Below are positions 1 through 10,402 of a stretch of 64,000 bases of DNA, piece after piece. Under the pieces are notes generated by a model. The model saw nothing but the letters and a program-made list of their open reading frames with translations, was not told the DNA's origin and did not search any database. Position numbers and translations under genes: made by a program. This stretch comes from Tetradesmus obliquus (lineage: Eukaryota; Chlorophyta; Chlorophyceae; Sphaeropleales; Scenedesmaceae). The stretch lies in NCBI GenBank assembly GCA_030272155.1, contig CP126195.1, forward strand, positions 5,873,001 to 5,937,000, in the 5' to 3' direction. Each line of letters begins with the position of its first letter. Position 1 is the stretch's first letter.

Positions 1-1953
1 CGAGCGCAGCTTCCGAGTCCAGACACAGTCACAAACCTTCACTACGCATACATACCTGCAGCAATCGCACTATCTCAAAATATTTGGTGATGTATCCCAG
101 CAGATTTGACACCATTCTGGAATTCAAAAATGCAGTCCCTGCTTGCCCACCTCTGCCACCAGGACCTGCTCGTAGCAGTCTGCCAGACTACTGCTGCTGC
201 TGCTGCTGCTGCTGCGGATGCTGCTGCTGCTGCTGCCCGCCCACCTCTGCCACCAGGCCTTGCTCGTAGCAGTCTGCCAGGCCATTCCACAGCGCCCACT
301 CCTGCAGGCGGTGCAGCAGCGCAGCCCAGCAGCACAAACAAGCTCAGGCACCCAGCAGTGGTCAGAGCTTCATGCTTAGGCGAATGCAGCGTCTGCAGTC
401 ATGTTCACATTTGTGAAGGATACATTGTGAACAAACACGCACATGCAGCCACGCTGCGTGGCATAGATTCCTGCAGGCACCGTTGCTATGGCATGACAGT
501 TGTCAGAGAGTGATGTTGATCCGCAGTCGCTTCTCACCTGTAGCTGTGCATACTTTGCTGCGCTCCAGTGCAGCTGCCCCAGGCTGATCTGCTCCAGTCC
601 GGTGCGCCGCAGGCTGCCCTTGCAGGCCGCCACGATGTTGCATGCTGACACACTACACAGCGCTGCCTCATGCCGTGTTTCAGTCAGCCATACCTGCAGC
701 GGCGCGTACTGAACCTTGCTTCACAGCGCAGCTGCAGCTGCCCAAGGCTTGTTTGTTCCTGCAAGCCTGTGCCTGCAATAAACACCCACCCACCTGCAGC
801 CACGCATACTTTGCCACGCTCGCATTGGCTGCCCCAGGCTGATTTGCCGCTATAAGCCTACTCGTGCACAACACACCCACCAGCCTGCGCGTGCTTTGCC
901 GCACTTTGAAGCAGCCCGGCTGGAAATCACCTGTTCCTGCAAGGTGCTTGCTGCAAAACAAACCCACCCACCTGCAGCGGTGCGTATTTTGCTGCGCTCC
1001 AGTGCAGCTGCCCCAGGCTGATCTGCTCCAGCCCGGTGCGCCGCAGGCTGCCCTTGCAGCCCCTAGCAACTACAAAACACACCCACCCACCCACCCACCT
1101 GCAGCGTTTCGTACTTGGCGGCGCTCCAGTGCAAGTTTTCCAATCAAACAACTGTGGACACACTCGTGTTGTGGTGCCGCATGCCGTGTTGCAGTTGCTT
1201 CTCACCTGCAGCGGTGCGTATTTTGCTGCGCTCCAGTGCAGCTGCCCCAGGCTGATCTGCTCCAGCCCGGTGCGCCGCAGGCTGCCCTTGCAGGCCGCCA
1301 CAATGTTGCCTGGCGTGACGCGCCAGGGGTAGGCCGCAAACTTGGTGGCAATGTGCAGGTTGGAGCGGGTCTTTTCGCTGCCTGGGTACTCCCTACAGGG
1401 CGGCGACAAACACAGAACATGATTTGAAAGTATATTATTAAAGTACGCATGAAGCATTTGGCGTGCACTTTGTCACTGCCCTGGTACTCCCCCTGCATGA
1501 GTACACAACACACAGTGCTGGAGATAGTGGGTTCAAAGGTTACTCAAGGTCCCAGTGATGGTGAGATCCAATTCAATCAACATATGGCAGCAATTGATGT
1601 GCAGCTGCTTACTGCCTAGGTGCCCGCTTCAACCTACAGTGCGTACATTCCGTATGCCTTCTGAACAGCTGAAGAGCAGCACATCGGCTTGCTGGGCTCA
1701 TGGCTTGAAGCTCTACCAGTGTACTGTGTCACCTTGCTTGCTCACAGCACCCTGCACCGCGCCGCTATCGCCTGGTAAATGCTGCCTATCAAGTCTCTGG
1801 GCAATCCTGTAACATACAATTATCTCACCGGATGAACTGCCCCAGCAGCTGCTCACTGCGCCCATTCAGCGCTCCTGTGCCTGCAGAGTGCCAGCACACA
1901 ACAGCCACACTGTGAGCACGATGCACAACACCTGACCAAAGCATCGAGTTCTG

Positions 1954-1988
<35 letters not shown>

Positions 1989-3156
1989 CAATGGCAAGGC
2001 AGTCACTGCCTGTAAATCAATACGCTGCATTTTCACTGAACATCAGCAATGCCTTATCAAGATTGAGCTGCCCTGCCACAGCTGCCTCTCACCCTAGCTG
2101 TCTGCGGTGTCGAAGATATTGACGCCCGCAGCCACCACAATGTCTCAACCTACTGAACAACAGTCACATTCGATACTTCATGACCCGGGTTCAGCTGTTG
2201 TGCCATAGCTGCTGCTCACCGTAGCTGTCTGCGGTGTCAAAAAGTTTGACGCCTGCAGCCACCACCCTGCTGTCTCATCCCAGTAAATTCAGTACAATTG
2301 CTCATGCATCCGGTGAAGCTCCCCTGCCACAGCTGCTGCTCACCGTAACTGTCTGCGGTGTCAAAGATGTTGACGCCTGCCGCCACCACAGTGTTGAAGA
2401 CCTCCTGCAGCTCGCCGTCCATGTCTGGCTGGTAGCCCCACAGCAGCTGGTTGCCCCACGCCCAGGTGCCCAGGCCCATGGGTGACACCTGCAACGCCGA
2501 AAACATGTGTGTGTGCTGATGCTTTTCACATGCTGAACCTGATACACATATATGTGCTAGTGCAGGTGTATCTGTGAGTGCTGTGCGCTGTGTGAGAGGA
2601 AAGGGGCGGGGTGGCAGGGCAACTGATCGTGTGGCTGTTGGCATCTCCTCAAGTGCCTGCTGGGGCCTGAAGTGCGGGCAATGATGACAGCAACCGCGTT
2701 CCTGCCAGTTAATGACGGACTGACTGCAGGCAGAGGTGCTGATGAACGGCGTGTGCTGAGTACTGTGGCGCTTGGCTGGAGCTGATGTACACTGGCCTGT
2801 CAAAACCTGACTCGAAACAGTCAAAGTGCACCAAATGTTGCTGCATGGTGCAGCTCACTTACCTCTAGTGAGCCCAGCTGCACAGTCTCCCGCTTGTTGA
2901 ATGCTGGGCGCTCCACAAACTTGCTGCTGCTGCTGCTGCCAGGTGGCGCCTGCAGGCCCCCAAACAGGCCGCCAAACAGGTTGGCCTGTATGCTGGGACC
3001 AGCCGGCCGCCTGGATGGCCTCCTGCTGCTTCTGCTGCTGCTGATTCTGCCTTGAGATACAATTTTTGCAACACACCTGCTGCTGCTTGTGGCATGCCTG
3101 CTGCTGCGCGCTGCAGCTGCAGGCGCTGTTGCGGAGGTGTTATGCTGCGCCAACAT
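1..3156 (-). CDS. aldo/keto reductase, pyridoxal-reductase-like, predicted plastid; 3' end beyond window
   Basis: Exons in transcription order are 3156-2863, 2488-2344, 1880-1829, 1392-1206 and 301-245; the rest lies beyond position 1. All junctions are GT-AG and phases agree, giving 245 codons. The first ~85 residues are Ser/Arg/Ala-rich like a plastid transit peptide. The AKR barrel then follows: GTWAWG near the start of strand 1, and the full catalytic tetrad D141 and Y146 (FDTADSYG), K181 (IATKF) and H216 (QLHWSA). The family reduces aldehydes or ketones with NADPH. The order and spacing of blocks, including EWALWNGLADCYEQGLVAE, recall plant pyridoxal reductase PLR1 (vitamin B6 salvage), but the substrate is inferred. 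The 52-bp third exon carries the NGRSEQLLGQF segment. The start is the ATG at 3156. Introns hold many partial exon copies. The gene is divergent from the coiled-coil gene at 3571. Confidence 0.88.
120..1140 (-). repeat. exon echoes of the aldo/keto reductase (3'-part copies with donor sites)
   Basis: Downstream (in transcription order) of the genuine exon at 1206-1392 there are copies of its 3' portion, each followed by a GTGAG/GTGGG-like donor. The clearest are near 965-1060 and 535-640. More decayed ones lie near 1095-1135, 795-845 and 700-750. They encode forms of SLRRTGLEQISLGQLHWSAA and diverge from each other. Downstream of the exon at 245-301 a further copy lies near 147-195, encoding LADCYEQVLVAE before a GTGGGC donor. 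A copy of the 5' edge of exon 1206-1392, with acceptor, lies upstream near 1480-1500. Confidence 0.85.
1957..1988. repeat. (CTG)n microsatellite in AKR intron
   Basis: About ten CTG units on the plus strand lie inside the intron upstream of the 52-bp exon, so they read CAG on the sense strand. Confidence 0.9.
2085..2270 (-). repeat. two echoes of AKR exon 2 (3' part with donor)
   Basis: Two copies of the end of the exon at 2344-2488 lie downstream in transcription order, near 2089-2142 and 2218-2268. They are versions of the NIFDTADSYG segment. Spacing is about 125-130 bp. Both are decayed, and neither is needed for the reconstructed mRNA. Confidence 0.82.
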
Positions 3157-3570
3157 GGCACGTTGCTGCTGTTGGTTCTTGCAGGCCTGCCTACGACGAA
3201 GGAGTACAGTTTTTCAGGAGCAACAGTTACTTTGCGCTCAATGAGGGTTTTATATGCCTTATCCTGGTAACTAAAGGTGGGGGCACAAGTGCTGCAGAGC
3301 ACTGCAGCAGAGGCCCACAAGTAGTGTCACAGCCGTTAACGCGATATGCTGATGCGCATTGGCCTCAAAACAAACGAGTAATCTGTACCGCAAATTCGTC
3401 CTGTGGCAAGCAGACGGATCAAAGCTCGCCACACCCGAAGCTGGAAGAACATCAGGTACCACGACAACAATGACAGGCACTACAACCCCACTTATGTCGT
3501 GTCCGCCTCACGCGTTGCAAGAAATGCTAATTAGTTAGGTATCTTGCCTTCCAAGCTAACATCGGTCGAG
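3157..3570. promoter_or_regulatory. divergent promoter region between two predicted plastid-protein genes
   Basis: These 414 bp separate the start codon of the AKR (minus, 3156) from that of the coiled-coil protein (plus, 3571). Both 5' leaders must lie here, so the region probably holds two promoters or one shared promoter. I see no convincing TATA element. The call rests on position only. Confidence 0.5.
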
Positions 3571-6178
3571 ATGAACGCCATGCTGTCCCGCCTGCACACC
3601 CAGCCTTGCACGATCGCAGCAGGCAGGCGTCCTAGGCCTGTATATGGAATTATCAGGTACCCTGTAAAGTACTCGGTGGTGCGGCACTTGCCATCTGGGC
3701 GCACAGTAGTAGCCAAGGCAGCAGGTGAGAGGGTTGGCAGCAGGTTGCGTGCAATTCAACCCAACAGCGCTCTTGCTATATCAGCATAGGCTATTCTGCT
3801 GTACTTTCATTTATTAAGCTTCAATTCACGTGCATGCATGTATGCATGCGAGCCCGTAGCAGCGCCAGGTAGCATTCAGTACTGGCTGGACCAGTCAGCA
3901 CTGCACACCACTGAGCCACATCTCCTGGATGAGTACTCAGGCATCTGCTGCATCTGCATCATTGTTTCGCAGCTTCAGACCGACCAACTGGCCCTGAAGC
4001 AGCGATTCTGAAGCTCACAGACTCCCTAAGGCTGCTGGAAACTGAGCGGGATGAGGCAGTGGGCACTGGTGAGGCGCTGACCTGGCACGCTGTCACATTG
4101 TCCCATGACAGCACTGCCACAGCTGGCAATATTGTTGAGAAGTGTGCACAGCTGTTGTTGAGAAGTGTGCACAGCTGCTGGGCAAGTAACACCCAGGCAG
4201 TTCGTTGCAGCAGCAGCAGCAGCAGCTTGAAGGCACCTGGTTGGCCATGCATGCATGCATGCCTGTATGCGCTGCGTCGCATTGCCAGCAGCACCAATTA
4301 GAACCACGCCTACCAGCATCCTGCCGCTGACGCTTACAGCACGCCGGCACACCTCTCACCCCGCTTTCTACTCGCTGCCGCCGCCACCACTGCTGGTGCT
4401 TCTGTGCTTTTCAAACAAATGTAACAAATATAACAACATAACAGCCGAGTCGTCTGCTCGCTCTGCTGTGAAGCTGGAGGAGATGACGCGCCTGCTGGAG
4501 CGCCTGGCCATGGACAAGGTGGCTGAGGGAGATGACGCAGGAGCCCGCCAGGTCCTGCAGGTGGGCCGATTGCTGCAGGAAACCAGTTGGTGCTTGCAGG
4601 AAACACGGGATGCTTGCAGGACAGCAGTTGGTAGGGTGCTGGGGGCGGGAACCAGGTGTGGATGGTGCAGGCAGACTTAGGGGAGGAGGTAACGGAGGAA
4701 AGCACGCACACATGTTGATGTGTCGAGAGTTGCACTGCGCTCTTACATTAACACGTGTGCATGTACACGTGGCACGTCTTGCCCTTGCAGGAAAAGGCAG
4801 CTGTGGCGGAGGTGCTGTCCCGCACAAGCAGCCGCGCGCAGACCAACTTTGCGCTGGCAGCCAAGCTTGCTGAGAAGATCGGGCAGCACCAGGCAGACCT
4901 TATGGACCTACTGGCAGGCGGCAGCAGCAGCAGCAGCAGCGGTAGCGGCAGCGGCAAGCCGGCTGCCAGCAGTGCAGCTGCAGCAGCTCCTCCACCTGCT
5001 GCTGCTGCTGCTGCTGCTGCTGCACCTCAGCCACCTCCTGCAAGTCCAAGGCCGGCAAGCAGCAGCAGCAGCAGCACCAGCAGCTACTCTGGTTACTCCA
5101 GCAGCAGCAGTGCTGGCAGCAGCAGCAGCTACAGCAGCGGTGGCGGGTATGAGGCACCTTGGGAGAAGTCACTGGAGCAGGCGCGGCAGCGCATCAAGCA
5201 GGCGGAGGCGGAGGCTGCTGCTGCAGGCAGTGCTGCTGCGTGGAAGGGCCGCGAGTCACTAGAGGTGAGGCCTGGCTCGTTTGATGAGCTGTGTGCTAGT
5301 CACTATTGTATGCTTCCCTCTGTTCAATGCCGGGTTGTTCTTCATGGCGAGGTGTGGTGCTTGCAAACTGAGGCTATGTCCAGGTGCGTGGTTTGACGCA
5401 TTGTGACAGCAGGTCCAGCGGCGTACAAACAAGGCAACATGCAACACGCATTGCATTGTTGTTATAGTTTCAAGTCCTCGGATTCGTGTCACTACCACCG
5501 AATCAGTTCTACAAGCTGCTTTGATTTATCGTCTCTTGTTTGCTGTACGTTTCCCTCCTGCAGGAGGCGCGCGAGCGGTTGCGGCGTGATGCGCTGTCAT
5601 CAGTGGCGTCGGCTCGCAGCCGCATCCAAGCTAGTGCCAGTGAGAGCATCGAGGCGGCGCGCGCACGCATCGCAGCAGAGGACGCAGCAGTGCTGGCACA
5701 GGTGCGCAGTGATTGGCTCGCCTGTGGCGTGTGTTGAGCTGTGCATGCGTGCAATTGCCTTGGGGCAGCAGGTCCACGCAGTGTGGCACTAAGTGCCGGC
5801 ACAGGTATTATGTTTACAGCTTGCAGCGCTTGCGTTCATTGCAGCGTAGTGTATTAAGTCTTGTTTCGGACAAACAACAAGGCGGTGCTAGGTCAAGTGC
5901 GCGAGCCTGTGCCAATGCAGCAGGAGCTTGGCAGTATGGTCTTTCTGTGGCGACTCTGTATTGGCGTTGCATGCATAAACACCGCCACTACTCAGTTATA
6001 TTCACTGCTAGGGCGTTGAACCATCACTCCAACACTGCCGCTGCTGCTGCTGCTGCCGCTACCACTGGTCCCGCAGGTGCACGCGCTGATTGACCGCTAC
6101 AAGGCCGGCCAGTACGTCAGCGAGGATGACCTGGACTGGGCCTTCAGGCAGCTGGAGCAGCGCGCATGGCGCAGCTGA
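3571..6178 (+). CDS. predicted plastid-targeted coiled-coil protein, 359 aa, function unknown
   Basis: Exons are 3571-3724, 3973-4068, 4445-4560, 4791-5264, 5564-5701 and 6077-6178 (TGA). Phases agree throughout, giving 1,080 nt. Residues 1 to about 50 look like a transit peptide: basic, hydroxylated, few acids, with VVAKAA at the end. Charged helical segments follow, rich in Leu/Glu/Arg (LTDSLRLLETERDEA; LEEMTRLLERLAMDKVAEG). Exon 4 has a Ser/Ala/Pro low-complexity linker encoded by AGC/GCT repeats. Another Arg/Ala/Glu helix (exon 5) and a conserved-looking C-terminus ending DDLDWAFRQLEQRAWRS complete the protein. I do not recognise the family; it may be a scaffold or membrane-associated plastid protein. 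The first exon is the least certain. Copies of the last exon follow the stop. Confidence 0.75.
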
Positions 6179-6254
6179 GGTGGCCCCTGACTGCGGTGGT
6201 GGTGATTTTTTGCAATCTCAAGCAGCTTTTGGGATGTGGCATCTGCGGCAGTGG

Positions 6255-6450
6255 TGTTGTAGTTCCTTTCTGCAGCTTGTGTTCTGGTGGGCCTTCCCGC
6301 AGCTGGAGCAGCGCGCCTGGCGCAGCTGAGGCGCCGCTCTTTTTTGCAGCTGTGGTGGTGTTGGTTCAATGCATTCCTGCATCCCATGTTGCTGTGGGTC
6401 TCTTGGCAGCTGAGCAGCGCATCTGGCGCAGCTGCAGCATGGTGCGCCAG
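6255..6450 (+). repeat. echoes of the last exon of the coiled-coil gene
   Basis: Two partial copies of the terminal exon follow the genuine stop. One is near 6278-6330 (encoding WAFPQLEQRAWRS plus TGA) and a more decayed one is near 6408-6440. They carry the stop codon instead of a donor site, as expected for echoes of a terminal exon. Confidence 0.8.
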
Positions 6451-7640
6451 GCATGCGGCGAAGGCGGCAACCCAACTGGCCACCTCACTTTGGCAGTTGT
6501 GGCAGTTGTGTTTCACTGTGCTTCAGCAGCGTGTGTTGTGCACTTCTTAGCAGGGTAGGATAGGCAGCGTCTTCATATGTGCGGTGTCAGGATTAGGCAG
6601 CTGTTGTGGGCAGTATCTGGTGTTATGTGTTTGTTGCTTGACAACGCGGCCATGGTGGTGCAGAAGGCACATTGAGCGTATTCATGTTGGCGTAGGCCCC
6701 TTGGCTCAGGAGGTGCAGCCTTATGAGTCATTTAGGTTAGTTGTTGTGGGGTGTGGCAGAGACAGTTCTCCTGTGAGTTGCAGTGCTTATTAGTCGATGA
6801 GCGTCAGTTGAGGCGCACCAGCTGCGGTTTACCAAGGCAGACCTGCAGCTTGTGCGTGCCGCTTATCTTCATGTCATTATACATGATGTACATGGGAGTT
6901 GTTTATACAGCAGGGTTTTGGCAGCACATCATGCATGCGCCAGGCGGGGTGCTGCTGTCTTCAAACCACACAGAGTAGTTACATGTTGGCCCTGGCACAA
7001 TCTTCTACTTTCCACAGGGAGCTCAGGCAGCGCTCATCAGCTGCACAATGCAGTGCGGCTGCAAGTTGCGCCATGTGGCGGTGCGCAAGCATACTACATA
7101 GTATCTGCCTGTGTTTGCACAACTGGTCGGTGTCACGATACAGCATCAACGGTGCATGCCTGTGCAGTATGTGTGGCAATCAGTGCATCTAGTCCTGGTG
7201 CATACTGTGGAGACCAAGGACAACATCTGCACGCTGTCCGTAGTCATGTTGGCCTGACGTTGACTGTGAGACGCAAATTCTCTGGCCTGAGAGAGAGACT
7301 CTATTTGAAATAGTTACACGTGGGCTCCGGCAAGGCTTGGTTCCGGCACCATGTTTGTATGGTGCAGCATCCCATCAGGATGACATGCTGCGCGCCCATT
7401 GTAATGCAACTTTGCAACTGAATTTGCCCGCCGCTATTTTGCACATTTTCAGTGCCTTCACGCTGCTTGGCAAGCAGCGCAAGCGCCACGCATACAAGTG
7501 TGCAGCGCTTCACTCTTTCAGCAGCATCCAGGCCTCACTTTCAGCAGCATCCCATTTCTCAGCACATACTAACACTGCGGCCTTGCCAAGGCCGCCGGGC
7601 GGCCACCAGTGCTCTTCAACATTGTGGCAATTGTAACATA
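6451..7640. other. convergent intergenic region, no gene seen
   Basis: This lies between the 3' ends of the plus-strand coiled-coil gene and the minus-strand 229-aa gene. Only short, composition-driven reading frames are present. It presumably holds both 3' UTRs. I see no RNA gene or mobile element. Confidence 0.5.
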
Positions 7641-7644
7641 GGCT

Positions 7645-7702
7645 TCAGCCGCTGTAGAAGCCTCCCTGGCAGTACTTGCCCCTCCTGCTCCCCACCATGC
7701 GC
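7645..7702 (-). repeat. echo of terminal exon of the 229-aa gene
   Basis: A copy of the 3' part of the last exon, stop included, lies downstream of the genuine stop and encodes a version of the KYCQGGFYSG end. Beside it are two shorter copies of the exon's distal half. Confidence 0.8.
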
Positions 7703-7882
7703 TTCATCAGCAACCCAGAACTTGGTGCAGCAGCATATCTCGGCGCATCACTAACTGGGTCCTCAGGTGTAGATGAAGCCTTGGTCACTGCAGAACGTTC
7801 TCTTGCTTTACTCGTCGCGATTTGGATGTGCCACTGCCGCCCCATTAATCCAACATTCAGAGTCACGCCAGCCGCATGTGTT

Positions 7883-9114
7883 CTAGTCGCTGTAGAAGCC
7901 TCCCTGGCTGTACTTGTCCCTCCTGCTTTGCACCATGCGCTTGATCAGCGGCAGCTGCTCCGCCCGGAAGTCCGCCAGCAGCCCCGGGAACTCCCACAGC
8001 ATCTCCTGCAAAGTTCACAGACAAAATAGTTTTAGCTGGTTGAACTTCACCATGAGCAGGGAAATAGTCTGTTTGTATGCCAGCAGCCCCGGGAACTCCC
8101 ACAGCATCTCATGCGAAGTTCACAGACAAAATAGTTTTAGCTGGTTGAACTTCACCATGAACAGGGAAATAGTCTGTTTGTATGCCAGCAGCCCCGGAAA
8201 CTCCCACAGCATCTTCTGTGAAGTTCACGATTTAAAGCTTAAAGCACCGTACATACCAATGATATTCATCATCAACACACGAGTTGCTTGGAAAGGTTGT
8301 TGGCATGGGCGAACTGTGTGACAACAGCGCACGTTCTGGGGCTGATGACAGGCTCACTGGGCAAAGAAAAGCAGCTCACGACAGCACACAACAGCACACA
8401 CATGACCAACCGTCACATCACAGCTCATCCTGTGACAAACAACCAGGTATCTCACCTGCACCTGCTCCTGGCTCATGCCCAGTCCCAGTAGGCTGTCCAC
8501 GTGGACCAGCTGCTGCACATAAAGCGACCAACCCTACCAGCCTCCATCTATATTTGACTTATCAGCCCACCCACCTGCACCTGCTCCTGGCTCATGCCCA
8601 GTCCCAGCAGGCTGTCCACCAGCTGCTGCAGCTGCTCCGTGCGCGTGGCCAGCACCTGCGAGGTGGGTGGGGCCACAGGTAGGGACAGGGGCAGGGTGTG
8701 CAGAGTATGTGGTGCGTTCAGAGGTAGAAGGGTGGCAGGTTGCAGGTGGGTGCTGTGCAATGTGGTGCTGCGTGCATTGTTCAGATGGGTGTGCACGTGT
8801 GAATTGGCCTGATTTGCACATCGCTGGAGGCTCACTCCATGTCGCAGCTGCTGGTAGTGTGGGAGATACGCAGCTCCCACCCACCCACCTCGGGGTAGCA
8901 GGGGATGAGCCTGTTAGCTACGTCAGCGTCACTCCACGGCCCCAGCTGCTTCAGCCACACAATGGCAGCGCCGGCAGTGTACAGGTCAGCGCCAGCGAGC
9001 TTGGCGCTGCTGTACCTGCAACACACCGGCAGCAGCAGCAGCAGCAGCATAAGTAGTGATGACAGTGTACAGGTCAGCACCAGCCAGCTTGGAGCTGCTG
9101 TATCTGCAACACAC

Positions 9115-9155
<41 letters not shown>

Positions 9156-9430
9156 CAAGTAGTGATGACAGTGTACAGGTCAGCACCAGCCAGCTTGGAG
9201 CTGCTGTATCTGCAACATGAGCCCAACAGCAGGCAGCAGCAGCAATAAAGTGAACGCTCTGCTTTGCTGCACACGCGGATGATATGGCAAATGTCCTGCT
9301 GCGCTCTTGGGGCGCAGTTTCCTGCACTGCTGCTGCTACGTTCCGCTGTCTGCTGCTGGGTCCTACTCAAGTGCTTCCCTGCCTAGCCGATATCCTTGCT
9401 AACCCTCGCTGCTGCTGCTGCTGCTGCTGC

Positions 9431-9468
<38 letters not shown>

Positions 9469-9637
9469 ACCTGAAGGCTTTCCGGAAGGCTTCCTGGACC
9501 ATCCCATAGCCCTCAAAGAAGCCCCTCCAGTCGGCTTTACTGCTGCTGCTGCTGCTGCTCCTCATCACCTCAATGCCTTCCAAAACGCCTCCTTCCCCAG
9601 CCCATAGCCCTCAAAAAAGCCCCTCCAGTCGGGCATA

Positions 9638-9687
<50 letters not shown>

Positions 9688-10402
9688 CACCTCAAGGCTT
9701 TCCAAAATGCCTCCTTGCCCAGCCCATAGCCCTCAAAGAAGCCCCTCCAGTCAGCAACAGGCAGCGCCAGCGCCTGCGGGCTGCTGCTCAACAGGCGCTG
9801 CACATCCTGCAGCACCGTACACAGCGGTCACAACACCATTGGTGCGGTGGATGTTTCTGTGGTGGTTGATGAAGGAAGGCCAGAGTTGTAGAACAGGCCA
9901 GCTGAGTAAATGTTGTCATGCATGTATTGCGGCTTACAGCTGCATGCTGCAAGGGCTCCTCCTGCTGCTGCTGCTGGTGCCTACCATCAGGCCCTGAATT
10001 TGCACAAGGCTACTGAGGAAGGAGGGTCAAAGTTATCATTGACATTCCAATTGTGGTTTCGACAGCCACAGCAGTCCGCAAGGCGGCTTGCTCACACAAT
10101 CCTGCTGAGCAGCACCACCACCCAGCTGGTGTGGTGCAGCAGCAGGCACAGTGGCTCACCTTGAGCAGGTAAACGCTGGTCAGCTCATTTAAGCTGCTTT
10201 GCAATTGGTCCGGCTGGATGCTGCCACAGGCCTGCTGAATTTGGCGCAGCTGCTGTGGTTGCAGCTGCAGAGGTGCTAGTGCATCAACCACGGCTGATCT
10301 GCACAGCAAACGGGCGCTGGGCGTCGAACATTGGTGTAGTCTGCTGCAACAATGAGATTGCAGGAATAGTTGTGGTCGGCTGTGGGAACAAAGCGACTGC
10401 AT
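7883..10402 (-). CDS. predicted plastid protein of 229 aa, family not recognised
   Basis: Exons in transcription order are 10402-10160, 9806-9691, 9015-8889, 8655-8575 and 8005-7883 (TAG). All are GT-AG with matching phases, 690 nt in total. The N-terminus (MQSLCSHSRPQLFLQSHCC) is rich in Ser, Arg, Leu and Cys, lacks acids, and ends near LLCRSAV, like an algal transit peptide. The mature part is soluble and mixed in character: a Gln-rich helix (LQLQPQQLRQIQQACG), then ADWRGFFEGYGLGKEAFWKA, a segment with AGAAIVWLKQLGPWSDADV, a Leu-rich helix (TEQLQQLVDSLLGLGM) and a basic/aromatic tail ending DKYSQGGFYSD. There is no obvious membrane span and no catalytic motif I can name. Every intron holds exon echoes. 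Confidence 0.75.
8006..8225 (-). repeat. tandem ~115-bp duplications carrying the 5' edge of the last exon
   Basis: Counting the genuine exon edge, three units spaced about 115 bp apart each contain the start of exon 5 (sense strand GAGATGCTGTGGGAGTTCCC) plus the same intron flank. They diverge at only a few positions, so these are young duplications. The genuine exon is the copy furthest 3'. Confidence 0.88.
8440..9640 (-). repeat. further exon echoes in the 229-aa gene
   Basis: A 3'-part copy of exon 4 lies near 8455-8515. Two 5'-part copies of exon 3, each with an acceptor, lie near 9060-9110 and 9170-9220. Two 3'-part copies of exon 2 with GTGAG donors lie near 9470-9540 and 9565-9640. 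Each obeys the rule that acceptor-side copies are upstream and donor-side copies downstream of the real exon. CAG/CTG tracts separate the copies. Confidence 0.83.

Noticed and set aside
8006-8225. Regular direct repeats resembling a CRISPR array (also at 20110-20760)
   Set aside because: Units are copies of a coding exon edge plus intron flank, spaced about 115-120 bp, in a spliced eukaryotic gene. There are no short palindromic repeats with unique spacers and no cas genes.
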